Assembly: GCF_000429665.1 (NCBI RefSeq)
Contig: NZ_AUCH01000008.1
Location: 124,001 to 188,000, forward strand
Length of the DNA: 64,000 bases
Origin: Azovibrio restrictus DSM 23866
GTDB taxonomy: Bacteria > Pseudomonadota > Gammaproteobacteria > Burkholderiales > Rhodocyclaceae
Reading direction: 5' to 3'
This document shows, in pieces, positions 1-6,725 of this stretch. The position numbers and the translations under genes are program-made. Each line of letters begins with the position of its first letter. The stretch's first letter is position 1. The notes under the pieces were generated by a model, which was not told where the DNA came from, did no database searches, and was given only the letters and a program-made list of their open reading frames with translations.

Positions 1-138
1 GTGGATTACAGCCTCACCGTGTCCTGCTACCAGGCCGACGACGCCGGCCGGGCCTGCGGCTGCTGCGATTCCTGCCGGCTGCGCCAGGAAGGCTTCGCCG
101 CCGCCGGGCTGCCGGACCCCACCCCCTATCGGACCTGA
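1..138 (+). CDS. queC: 7-cyano-7-deazaguanine synthase QueC (C-terminal end only)
   Basis: The window opens inside this gene; only the last 45 codons are present. They contain the QueC zinc-binding cysteine cluster (SCYQADDAGRACGCCDSC) and the typical ending (PDPTPYRT). QueC makes preQ0 from 7-carboxy-7-deazaguanine with ATP and ammonia, in cytoplasmic queuosine biosynthesis. The catalytic ATP-pyrophosphatase part lies upstream of the window. The stop codon is 18 bases before the next start, so the two genes may be co-transcribed. Confidence 0.85.
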   Translation: MDYSLTVSCYQADDAGRACGCCDSCRLRQEGFAAAGLPDPTPYRT

Positions 139-156
139 CCCCTGCCGGAGCGCTTC

Positions 157-1275
157 ATGGACGCCGCAAGCAACGCCCTTTCCCACGACGCCATCCTCTG
201 GCTGGCCTTTGCCGCCGCCTTCCTGTTCGGGCTGATCGGCCAACGCACCCACTTCTGCACCATGGGGGCCATCTCCGACATCGTGAACATGCAGGACTGG
301 AGCCGCATGCGCCAGTGGCTGCTGGCCATCGCCGTGGCGGTCCTGGGCAGCGCCGCCCTGCATGCCCTGGGCCTGATCGACCTGGACAAGAGCATTTACC
401 GGGGCGCCAACTTCACCTGGCTGGCCTACATCGTCGGCGGCCTCACTTTCGGAATCGGCATGGTGCTGGCCTCCGGCTGCGGCTCCAAAACCCTGATCCG
501 GGTGGGGGGCGGCAACCTGAAATCCCTGGTGGTGATGCTGGTGCTCGCCATTTCCGCCTATGTCACCATGCGCGGCATCCTGGGCGTGTTCCGCGTCAAT
601 GTGCTGGAGCAGGCGGCCATCACCCTGGATGGGGGGCAGGACCTGCCCAGCCTGCTGGAAGCCGCCCTGGGGCTGGCGCCAAGCACGGCCCTGGCCCTCT
701 CTGCCTTGGTGCTGGGGGGCGGGCTCCTGGCTTTCGTCCTGGCCCGGCGCGATTTCTGGACCCTGGACAACCTGCTGGCCGGCCTGGGTACCGGCCTGCT
801 GGTGGTGGCCTGCTGGTATGTCAGCGGCCACCTGGGGTATCTGCCCGAGGACCCGGAGACCCTGGAGGAGGCCTTCATCGCCACCAACTCCGGACGCATG
901 GAGTCCCTCACCTTCGTGGCGCCCCAGGCCTACACCATGGAACTGTTGATGTTCTGGTCCGATGCCAGCCGCAAGGTCACCTTCGCCATCGCTTCGGTGC
1001 TCGGGGTCATCTGCGGTTCCGCCGCCTACGCCCTGGGGAGCCGCAGTTTCCGCTGGGAAGGCTTCCGGGATGCGGAAGATACCGCCAACCACCTGATCGG
1101 CGCCGTACTCATGGGTTTTGGCGGCGTCACCGCCATGGGCTGTTCCGTGGGGCAGGGGATCACGGGAATTTCCACCCTGGCCCTGGGCTCCCTGCTCACC
1201 TTTGCCGCCATCGTCCTGGGCGGCTGGCTGGCCCTGAAATACCAGTATTGGCGGCTGATGAATTCCGAAGCCTGA
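157..1275 (+). CDS. YeeE/YedE family (sulfur transport domain) membrane protein
   Basis: A 372-residue polytopic inner-membrane protein with about eight to ten hydrophobic segments. It carries the family's repeated cysteine motifs: THFCTMGA (Cys34), ASGCGSKT (Cys108) and, near the C-terminus, MGCSVGQG. In characterised members (TsuA/YeeE) such cysteines relay thiosulfate through the membrane; YedE relatives are linked to selenium or sulfur trafficking. The substrate here is not known. No TusA/SirA-like partner is visible next to it. The start is ATG; no better in-frame start follows before the first membrane segment. Confidence 0.8.
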   Translation: MDAASNALSHDAILWLAFAAAFLFGLIGQRTHFCTMGAISDIVNMQDWSRMRQWLLAIAVAVLGSAALHALGLIDLDKSIYRGANFTWLAYIVGGLTFGIGMVLASGCGSKTLIRVGGGNLKSLVVMLVLAISAYVTMRGILGVFRVNVLEQAAITLDGGQDLPSLLEAALGLAPSTALALSALVLGGGLLAFVLARRDFWTLDNLLAGLGTGLLVVACWYVSGHLGYLPEDPETLEEAFIATNSGRMESLTFVAPQAYTMELLMFWSDASRKVTFAIASVLGVICGSAAYALGSRSFRWEGFRDAEDTANHLIGAVLMGFGGVTAMGCSVGQGITGISTLALGSLLTFAAIVLGGWLALKYQYWRLMNSEA

Positions 1276-1303
1276 TTTTTAAGGGCTTTTGCAGTTTTCC
1301 GCA

Positions 1304-1332
1304 TTGACGGGGGGGCGCCCTGCTCCTATAAT
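1304..1332 (+). promoter_or_regulatory. Sigma70 promoter of tRNA-Lys(UUU)
   Basis: TTGACG at 1304-1309 and a perfect TATAAT at 1327-1332 are separated by 17 bases. The -10 box ends 19 bases before the tRNA 5' end, so the transcript starts just upstream of the tRNA. Confidence 0.8.
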
Positions 1333-1351
1333 CGCGGACTTTTCCGGTTCC

Positions 1352-1427
1352 GGGTCGGTAGCTCAGTCGGTAGAGCAGCGGACTTTTAATCCGTTGGTCG
1401 CGAGTTCGAATCTCGCCCGACCCACCA
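1352..1427 (+). tRNA. tRNA-Lys (UUU anticodon)
   Basis: A 76-nt cloverleaf. The acceptor arm GGGTCGG pairs with CCGACCC, the anticodon loop is CTTTTAA (anticodon TTT), the T arm reads GTTCGAATC, and CCA is encoded (1425-1427). It is the first of two tandem but separately promoted lysine tRNA genes. Confidence 0.96.
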
Positions 1428-1444
1428 AATAATCGGAAAAAGTG

Positions 1445-1473
1445 TTGCAGCAAACGCGCAGGTTCTGTATCAT
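1445..1473 (+). promoter_or_regulatory. Sigma70 promoter of tRNA-Lys(CUU)
   Basis: TTGCAG at 1445-1450 and TATCAT at 1468-1473 with a 17-base spacer, 32 bases before the tRNA 5' end. Confidence 0.6.
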
Positions 1474-1505
1474 GCGCGCTCTCTCGCAAGCATCTGCTTC
1501 GAGAT

Positions 1506-1581
1506 GGGTTGTTAGCTCAGTTGGTAGAGCAGCGGACTCTTAATCCGTAGGTCCACAGTTCGAATCTGTGACAACCCACCA
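1506..1581 (+). tRNA. tRNA-Lys (CUU anticodon), integration site of an island
   Basis: A 76-nt cloverleaf with acceptor arm GGGTTGT/ACAACCC, anticodon loop CTCTTAA (anticodon CTT) and encoded CCA. The gene is intact. Its 3' 44 bases are repeated at 3228-3270 with one base missing, which marks it as the target of a past site-specific integration. It sits at the integrase-remnant end of the island. Confidence 0.96.
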
Positions 1582-1589
1582 AAATTCAA
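1538..1589 (+). repeat. attL: tRNA-side copy of the island direct repeat
   Basis: Runs from the anticodon loop through CCA to a few bases beyond the tRNA gene. It matches 3228-3278 over 51/52 bases except for one missing base in the T-stem region (GTCCAC here, GTCAC there) and one substitution after CCA. Confidence 0.85.
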
Positions 1590-1617
1590 TGGCTTAGCCT
1601 ACGGGCTAGGCCATTTT
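1590..1617 (+). terminator. Intrinsic terminator after tRNA-Lys(CUU)
   Basis: A 10-bp stem with one G-T wobble (TGGCTTAGCC / GGCTAGGCCA) closes a four-base TACG loop and is followed by TTTT. It lies directly behind attL, so the tRNA keeps a terminator supplied by the island. Confidence 0.65.
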
Positions 1618-1839
1618 CATTTGGGAGCGTGAGGAAAACGTGGGGAAAGTAATGACCTTTCCCGTACTTCCCTTGGGCCCAGACTCAGGACTCTTCGGTG
1701 TTTCCGGCGGTGTTTCAATCCGCGCTGCCGCCAAGGCCAAATGCTCCGTGGCGTATTTCGCGTAACGATCCACCATCTGCCGCGACTTCCAGCCGCCCAA
1801 ATCTTTCAGTTCATCACAAGACGTTCCCGCCTGGCGATG
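1606..1839 (-). pseudogene. Tyrosine-type site-specific integrase, C-terminal remnant
   Basis: The minus-strand frame ends with a stretch typical of phage or island integrases: HRQAGTSCDELKDLGG, then KSRQMVDRYAKYATEHL with the nucleophilic tyrosine of the RY motif. The box with the R-H-x-x-R catalytic residues and the whole N-terminal core are missing. Upstream of the histidine the frame continues into unrelated sequence to about 2019. The remnant ends 25 bases from the tRNA, where an island integrase is expected. It cannot be active. Confidence 0.8.
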
Positions 1840-1953
1840 CTGGAAACCCATGTTCCTGCTGTTCCCAGCAGGTGACGAGTACCCTGCAGCCGGGCAAGGC
1901 GGTGCTGCCCTATCGTTTAGTTTCCCTGATTTCCGGGGGGCCATATATGTAGT

Positions 1954-1961
1954 GTTATGCC
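1954..1961 (-). repeat. Cassette boundary box GGCATAAC behind the DUF6896-like gene
   Basis: On the minus strand GGCATAAC contains the stop codon (TAA) of the DUF6896-like gene. It is identical to the outer box of the attC-like site at 2344-2414. No GTTATGCC partner follows before the integrase remnant, so the rest of this site has apparently been lost. Confidence 0.5.
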
Positions 1962-2341
1962 ACATGCAGTACCTCTCGAATGACTTGGCCCAAGAGTTCT
2001 TCATCTTCGGCAAGCTCACGATACTGCTGATATGGCAACTGCCCGTCGTTTAGTTGCTTCTCGAAAAAGATCTTCAAACGCCACTCGTCGGGGTTGGGCT
2101 TGTCGAAGTCAAAATCGATGCCACCGACATCCGGTGTTTTGAAGAGGTCTACGCCTATGCCATGCGTACGGATAAACCAAACCGTTCCGGGGACCTGGTG
2201 AATTCCCCGCCTTTCGGGGCGTAGGATTTCTTGCGGGTCAGTTAGCCCGAACGCGCTAGTTAAGAGCACCTTTGCCCAGGCCATATTGGCATGCCAGAGC
2301 GGAATCAAATTGCGAACGAGTTCAAGGTGAGTAGGATTCAT
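1955..2341 (-). CDS. DUF6896-like cytoplasmic protein (cassette gene)
   Basis: A soluble protein of 128 residues when started at the ATG at 2341 (MNPTHLELVRNL); a longer frame begins at 2362, but that would run into the attC-like site. The core GIGVDLFKTPDVGGIDFDFD followed by PDEWRLKIFFEKQ resembles the DUF6896 family, whose function is unknown; the family name is from memory and should be checked. The start codon lies two bases after a GTTATGCC box and the stop codon lies inside a GGCATAAC box, as expected for an integron gene cassette. There is no membrane segment or signal peptide. Confidence 0.65.
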   Translation of the reverse strand: MNPTHLELVRNLIPLWHANMAWAKVLLTSAFGLTDPQEILRPERRGIHQVPGTVWFIRTHGIGVDLFKTPDVGGIDFDFDKPNPDEWRLKIFFEKQLNDGQLPYQQYRELAEDEELLGQVIREVLHVA

Positions 2342-2343
2342 GG

Positions 2344-2414
2344 GGCATAACGTGGAGGTCACCGGTGCTGCGCGGTTTTATCGCGCAGTGTCCGGTGGTC
2401 CGCAGGGTTATGCC
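2344..2414 (-). repeat. attC-like recombination site (71 bp imperfect palindrome)
   Basis: On the minus strand it begins GGCATAAC and ends GTTATGCC, exact inverse complements and one base off the integron core-site consensus RYYYAAC/GTTRRRY at mirrored positions. The inside is a long imperfect palindrome with bulged bases and an apical hairpin of GCGCG/CGCGC type around a short AT-rich loop. It starts directly after the stop codon of the exported-protein gene and ends two bases before the next ATG. This is the gene-attC-gene layout of integron cassettes. Confidence 0.65.
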
Positions 2415-2987
2415 TCAGTTGATCGGTATGCATGACGCACCACCTGCGCAGGGTTTGCAGTCGGCAGACTCTCGGTAGCTTGTTGCCAGCTCGACCAAAA
2501 CCCGCCGACTTTGCTGAACATCAGCACCTTCGGGCACCTGCGCAACGAAGTAGTTGACGGTCTGGCGACCCAGAAAGTACACAACGAGTTCGGCTCCTCC
2601 GTTGGCATAACCCGTGAAGGCCCACAACTCGCCTTTGGCGCCAGCCTTTGTGGCAATGGTTTCGGCCTTCTTGGCCTTTATGCGCTGAGACGCGGCCTTA
2701 TACATAGACAACACTTCTTTAACTTGGGCGCGAATTGGATCAGCAGCCTGCCGCGCTTGCGACGAGGGGCGCGTGTAGATGGCAACATCGGCCGAAGCCC
2801 ATGTCGTGCCCGCGGGATAAAAGACCATTGGTACCCCTTGGGAGGCAAGCGCTCGATTGTCCATAACCCATCCATGCGGCGCTTCGAAGTAGTAGCAGTG
2901 ATCAGCTCCGTGCGCGTATCCCTCCTGCGCAAGTGCTGCGGATGAAGTGAAGAACAACGAAACGATGATGACTAGCGTGGCTCGCAT
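2415..2987 (-). CDS. Exported protein of unknown function (cassette gene)
   Basis: 190 residues from the ATG at 2987, chosen because MRATLVIIVSLFFTSSAALA is a clear Sec signal peptide with cleavage after ALA. A longer frame to 3092 would put the signal inside the protein. The mature part starts EGYAHGADHCYYFEAPHGW and ends in a cysteine-rich tail (DCKPCAGGASC), suggesting a disulfide-bonded periplasmic protein. I do not recognise the family. The gene lies 9 bases behind a GTTATGCC box (2997-3004) and its stop touches the attC-like site. Confidence 0.65.
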   Translation of the reverse strand: MRATLVIIVSLFFTSSAALAQEGYAHGADHCYYFEAPHGWVMDNRALASQGVPMVFYPAGTTWASADVAIYTRPSSQARQAADPIRAQVKEVLSMYKAASQRIKAKKAETIATKAGAKGELWAFTGYANGGAELVVYFLGRQTVNYFVAQVPEGADVQQSRRVLVELATSYRESADCKPCAGGASCIPIN

Positions 2988-2996
2988 GGCTTCTGA

Positions 2997-3004
2997 GGCA
3001 TAAC
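2997..3004 (-). repeat. Cassette boundary box GTTATGCC before the exported-protein gene
   Basis: The minus strand reads GTTATGCC nine bases before the ATG at 2987, as at the next cassette junction. Just upstream GGCATGAAG and CTTC can fold back around a short AT-rich loop, possibly the degenerate end of an attC of a lost cassette. Confidence 0.45.
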
Positions 3005-3151
3005 GAAGCTGTAGAAAAAGTATCTTCATGCCCGGATCGTGCCGTGAACCAAATGGAATATCAAGGCTCCAATGTGCACAAAGACGCTTCACAATGGTGG
3101 CTTAAAAGCACTTTCCCTTGGTCCGCTCTTGGCCGATTGCTGACCGTGATG

Positions 3152-3174
3152 AAAAAACCGCCTTTCGGCGGTTC
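3152..3174 (-). terminator. Intrinsic terminator (minus strand) inside the island
   Basis: AACCGCC / GGCGGTT stem with a four-base loop, followed on the minus strand by TTTTTT. No recognised gene ends here on the minus strand. It may belong to a gene lost from the island, or may insulate the cassettes from upstream transcription. Confidence 0.55.
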
Positions 3175-3227
3175 TTGGCGAGGATTGGCGGGCTAACGAA
3201 TTGATTTGTAAAATATAAATCAGGGTT

Positions 3228-3278
3228 TCTTAATCCGTAGGTCACAGTTCGAATCTGTGACAACCCACCAGAATTCAA
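3228..3278 (+). repeat. attR: distal copy of the tRNA-Lys 3' end
   Basis: Repeats the tRNA-Lys(CUU) sequence from the anticodon loop to beyond CCA, lacking one base and with one substitution relative to 1538-1589. It has no acceptor 5' half and cannot fold as a tRNA. It marks the distal junction of the island. Confidence 0.85.
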
Positions 3279-3279
3279 A

Positions 3280-3305
3280 CGGCCTCCAGCAATGGAGGCC
3301 GTTTT
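3280..3305 (+). terminator. Intrinsic terminator, probably the original tRNA-Lys terminator
   Basis: Perfect 8-bp stem CGGCCTCC / GGAGGCCG with a six-base loop and TTTT. It stands just behind attR as the terminator at 1590-1617 stands behind attL. On the other strand it could also stop transcription from the chemoreceptor gene. Confidence 0.75.
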
Positions 3306-3359
3306 GCTGTGGGCGTCCGGTCCCTGCCGGGGCTGGCTCACCAGCCCCCCAGTCCTGGT

Positions 3360-5033
3360 TTACAGCTTGAACTGGCGCACCACTTCCTGCAGGCTGGCGG
3401 CGCGGCTGGAGAGGCTCTGGGCGGCCGTGGCCGACTGGCGCACGGCGATGCTGTTGGTTTCGCTCATGTTGGCGATCTGCTCCACGTTTTTGGCAATCTC
3501 GGTGCTGGCCGAGGACTGTTCCCCCAGGGCGATGGAGATATCCGAGACGGAGTTGATCACCTGGGCCGAGGAGCTGTCGATGGTGGCGATGGCTTCGCCC
3601 GCCTTGCCGGCCAGCTCGATGCTGGAGTGCACGGCCGTCACCTGGTGCTCCATGCTGGCGACCGCCTGACCCGTGCCGGAAGTGATCTTGTCGACGATGC
3701 GGGTGATGTCCTGGGTCGAGGCCGAGGTGCGTTCCGCGAGCTTGCGCACCTCGTCGGCCACCACCGCGAAGCCGCGGCCCTGTTCCCCGGCCCGGGCTGC
3801 TTCAATGGCGGCATTGAGGGCCAGCAGGTTGGTCTGTTCGGCAACTTCCTTGATCAGGCCGACGACGGAGGAAATCTCCCGGGTGTGGTGGCCCAGTTCC
3901 CGTACCACCTCGGCGGCGGCGGAGACGGAGCTGGCCATGTCCTGGATGTTGCCGACCACCTGTTCGATCACGGCCTTGCCTTCCCGGGAAGCCTGTCCGG
4001 AAAGTTCGGCCATGTGCCGGGCGTCCCCGGCCGAGTCGGAGACGTGGGCGATGCTCACGGTCATTTCTTCCACCGAAGCGGCCATGGAGGAGGCGGCCCG
4101 GGATTGTTCCTCGCTGGCTTCGGCGATGCTGCCGGCGTTGCCCGAGAGCTGTTCGCTGGCGGTGGCGATGTGCTGGGAGCTGGTGCCGATGGTGTCGATC
4201 ATCTTCCTGAGTTGCTCCACCATGTAGTGGAGGGAATGCAGCAGGCTGCTGTCGTCCCCGGGGCGCAGCTCGATGCGGACCGACAGGTCCCCATGGGCCA
4301 CCCGGGCCAGGGTGGCGCTGGCGTAGGCCGGTTCGCCTCCCAGCTGGCCCATGACCGAACGGTAGATCAGCAGGCCGGTGGCGGCACCCACCAGGAGGCC
4401 GATGATCACCAGGATCACGGTCAGCACGATGGCCTGGTTGGCCGTGGCCGAGGCTTCCCGGGAAAATTCCAGAGCCTCCTTGAGCTGACGCTGGGCCATT
4501 TCATCAAGCAGGGTGCCCAGGGCGTTGGAGGCGGGCAGCATGGTCTTGTAATGGCGCTCGTAATCCGCCATCAGGGCGGCGAACTCCGCCGGGCCGGCGC
4601 TCTTGAGCTGCTCCACCGTGGCATCAAGAGCGACGTAGGTCTTGCGCCAGTTGTCCAGAGCTCCCAGCAGGGCGGTGTACTGGGCCTGGGCTTCAGGGCT
4701 CTCCCGGGGCAGGGCAGCCAGTTCCCCCTGCAGACGGTCTATGGTGTTCCAGGAGGCCTGGCGTTCCTTGCTGATCCGGGTCAGCAGTTCCTGGGCGTCC
4801 TGGGAGTGTCCCTTGAGGGCCAGCAGGTTGAGGGTCTGGGCCCGGATGCGCAGCCGTTCCAGGTTGATGTTGCCGTAGGTGGCGGTGGCGGGCAGGCGCC
4901 GGTCGGCCAGCTCGGCCACGTCCTGCTTGGTCTGGTTTTCGCTGAAGACGGCGAAGGAGCCGACGATCAGCAGTACCACCAGCGTGATGCCGAAGCCAAG
5001 GATGAGCAGGGTGCTCAGGCGCAGATTTTTCAT
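3360..5033 (-). CDS. Methyl-accepting chemotaxis protein
   Basis: 557 residues. Membrane helices lie at about 7-29 and 201-224, enclosing a periplasmic helical sensor of about 170 residues without an obvious named ligand fold (probably four-helix bundle). A HAMP region follows at about 225-278. The cytoplasmic coiled coil carries the highly conserved hairpin tip at about 396-436 (EQTNLLALNAAIEAARAGE, then GRGFAVVADEVRKLA), the binding site for CheW/CheA. There is no C-terminal CheR-tethering pentapeptide. The gene is single and transcribed away from the MocR gene. A TTATCGAT/TTGA arrangement at 5158-5182 weakly resembles a sigma28 promoter on the minus strand, with non-ideal spacing. Confidence 0.93.
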   Translation of the reverse strand: MKNLRLSTLLILGFGITLVVLLIVGSFAVFSENQTKQDVAELADRRLPATATYGNINLERLRIRAQTLNLLALKGHSQDAQELLTRISKERQASWNTIDRLQGELAALPRESPEAQAQYTALLGALDNWRKTYVALDATVEQLKSAGPAEFAALMADYERHYKTMLPASNALGTLLDEMAQRQLKEALEFSREASATANQAIVLTVILVIIGLLVGAATGLLIYRSVMGQLGGEPAYASATLARVAHGDLSVRIELRPGDDSSLLHSLHYMVEQLRKMIDTIGTSSQHIATASEQLSGNAGSIAEASEEQSRAASSMAASVEEMTVSIAHVSDSAGDARHMAELSGQASREGKAVIEQVVGNIQDMASSVSAAAEVVRELGHHTREISSVVGLIKEVAEQTNLLALNAAIEAARAGEQGRGFAVVADEVRKLAERTSASTQDITRIVDKITSGTGQAVASMEHQVTAVHSSIELAGKAGEAIATIDSSSAQVINSVSDISIALGEQSSASTEIAKNVEQIANMSETNSIAVRQSATAAQSLSSRAASLQEVVRQFKL

Positions 5034-5218
5034 TCTCGAGTTCTCCCGTGAGGTCTTTTCTTGTGAATCCTGCAGTCGTCCTGGCCGGGCAAGCGGTTTG
5101 GGGCGGAGCGGCCGGCGGGGCGTCGGGACGATTCGTCAATATATTCGCAATAGTCGATTATCGATAGGGCCAGCAGCCTTGAATGGAGCCCGTTCCCGGC
5201 TCCTGCTAGCATGGGCGG
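5034..5218. other. Divergent intergenic region, chemoreceptor / MocR gene
   Basis: 185 bases. An AT-rich stretch around 5131-5165 is the only promoter-like part; both divergent genes may be driven from it. Nothing else is recognised. Confidence 0.5.
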
Positions 5219-6664
5219 GTGAGCCTTTACCAAGACCTTGCCGCCCAGACCGCCAGCCTGATCACCCAGGGCATCCTCCGCGCCGGGGAGCGCCTGCCAT
5301 CGGTGCGCCAGGTGTGCCGCAGCCATGGGGTAAGCCCGATCACCGTCACCCAGGCCTATCACCTGCTCGAAAGTCAGGGGCTGGTGGAGGCCAGGCCCAA
5401 GTCTGGCTACTTCGTGCGCGCCCGCCTGGGCCTGCCGGAACCCCACATGACCCGGCCTGAGTCGGTATCCACGGCCCTGCAGGTGAGTGACTTCATCTTC
5501 CAGATCCTCGACAGCGTCAGGGACCCGGCCATCGTGCCCCTGGGTTCCAGCTTTCCTTCCCCGACGCTCTTTCCCTTCGACAAGCTGGGCCGGCATCTGG
5601 CCAGTGCCGCCCGCCGCTTCGACCCGGCCTCCACCCTTTCCGACCTGCCTCCCGGCAACGAGGAACTGCGCCGCCAGCTGGCCCTGCGCTATCTGGCCCG
5701 GGGGGCCCAGGTGTCGCCCCAGGAGATCGTCATCACCTCGGGGGCCATGGAGGGCCTCAACCTCTGCCTGCAGGCGGTGACCCGGCCCGGGGACCTGATC
5801 GCGGTGGAATCCCCCACCTTCTATGCCGGCCTCCAGGCGGCCGAACGGCTGGGGCTGCAGGTGGTGGAAATTCCCAGCCATCCCCGGGAAGGAGTGAGCC
5901 TGACGGCCCTGGCCCGGGTTCTGGAGGAGCACCCGGTCAAGGCCTGCCTGTTCATGCTCAACTTCGCCAATCCCACCGGCAGCCAGGTGACGGACGCGGC
6001 CAAGGCCGCCCTGGTGGAATTGCTGCGGCGCCACCAGGTTCCCCTGATCGAGGACGACGTCTATGGGGAGCTCTATTTCGATCCCCGGCCTCCGGCTTGT
6101 AGCAAGAGCAGCGACACGGACGGGCTGGTGCTGCACGTGTCCTCCTTTTCCAAGTGCCTGGCCCCGGGCTACCGGCTCGGCTGGGTGGCCGCCGGACGCT
6201 ATGCCCGCCAGCTGCAGCGGCAGAAGCTGGCCAGTAGCCTGGCCACCACGGTCCCGGTGCAGATTGCCCTGGCCGACTATCTCAAGCACGGCGCCTACGA
6301 AGCCCATCTGCGCCAGTTGCGCCAGCGCCTGGCGGTCCAGGAAGCGGCGCTGGCCGCCGGAGTGGCCCGCCATTTTCCGGAAGGCACCCGCCTGGCCCGG
6401 CCCCGGGGCGGCTATTTCCTGTGGCTGGAGCTGCCGGAGGCGGCGGATACCCTGCAGCTCCTGCAGGATGCTCTGGCCTGCGGCATCAGCATCGCCCCGG
6501 GGCCGATCTTTTCCCCGCGGCGGGAGTTTGCCAATTACCTGCGCCTCAACTTCGGCCATCCGGATCGGGAAGCGCGTCAGGAGGCTGCCCTGGCAACCCT
6601 GGGGCGGCTGCTGGCCCGGCAGTTGCAGGGGGGATCTGTGCCTATGAAAAATACGCTGATCTGA
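5219..6664 (+). CDS. MocR-type regulator: GntR winged helix fused to PLP aminotransferase domain
   Basis: 481 residues from a GTG start. Residues 1-70 form a GntR DNA-binding domain (GERLPSVRQVCRSHGVSPIT). Residues 100-470 form a fold-type I aminotransferase domain with the substrate and PLP contacts NFANPTGSQ and SSFSKCLAPGYRLGW; Lys312 is the predicted Schiff-base lysine. This is the MocR architecture (PdxR, GabR, TauR relatives), which senses a PLP adduct and regulates adjacent genes. The target is not evident: ccoG follows 61 bases downstream, the chemoreceptor lies divergently. The ATG at 5211 is out of frame. Confidence 0.88.
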   Translation: MSLYQDLAAQTASLITQGILRAGERLPSVRQVCRSHGVSPITVTQAYHLLESQGLVEARPKSGYFVRARLGLPEPHMTRPESVSTALQVSDFIFQILDSVRDPAIVPLGSSFPSPTLFPFDKLGRHLASAARRFDPASTLSDLPPGNEELRRQLALRYLARGAQVSPQEIVITSGAMEGLNLCLQAVTRPGDLIAVESPTFYAGLQAAERLGLQVVEIPSHPREGVSLTALARVLEEHPVKACLFMLNFANPTGSQVTDAAKAALVELLRRHQVPLIEDDVYGELYFDPRPPACSKSSDTDGLVLHVSSFSKCLAPGYRLGWVAAGRYARQLQRQKLASSLATTVPVQIALADYLKHGAYEAHLRQLRQRLAVQEAALAAGVARHFPEGTRLARPRGGYFLWLELPEAADTLQLLQDALACGISIAPGPIFSPRREFANYLRLNFGHPDREARQEAALATLGRLLARQLQGGSVPMKNTLI

Positions 6665-6671
6665 ATCTGTT

Positions 6672-6716
6672 CCTGTCTGGCCCCCGATGATTTACTGGCG
6701 GCCATCATCAGACAGG
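6672..6716 (+). promoter_or_regulatory. Inverted repeat covering the ccoG ribosome binding site
   Basis: CCTGTCTG (6672-6679) is the exact inverse complement of CAGACAGG (6709-6716), and the right arm overlaps the Shine-Dalgarno AGGAG (6714-6718). A GATGAT/ATCATC pair inside could form an alternative stem. It might lower or regulate ccoG translation. Confidence 0.4.
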
Positions 6717-6725
6717 AGCCAGGAC

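Larger units (their letters stand above)
1538..3278. mobile_element. Decayed integrative island in tRNA-Lys(CUU) (about 1.7 kb)
   Basis: The region lies between two copies of the tRNA 3' end. Its base composition is visibly less GC-rich than the flanking chromosome. It holds the C-terminal remnant of a tyrosine integrase oriented towards the tRNA, a DUF6896-like gene and an exported-protein gene, all on the minus strand. The two genes are separated by an integron attC-like palindrome. No intact integrase, relaxase or transposase is present, so the element cannot move by itself. The original tRNA terminator appears to have been displaced to 3280-3305. Confidence 0.75.

Noticed and set aside
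1196..1489. Minus-strand open frame across tRNA-Lys(UUU)
   Set aside because: The translated GSGEIRTRDQRIKSP motif is the well-known false protein obtained by translating a tRNA-Lys gene backwards.
3102..3341. Minus-strand open frame across attR
   Set aside because: It runs through the terminator and the tRNA fragment and has no coding character or ribosome binding site.
3309..5051. Long plus-strand open frame opposite the chemoreceptor
   Set aside because: Gly/His-rich shadow frame without homology; the minus strand encodes a complete MCP.
5158..5182. Sigma28 promoter for the chemoreceptor
   Set aside because: The TTGA and TTATCGAT elements are similar, but the spacing is about two bases short and the CC of the -10 box is not matched; kept only as a remark.
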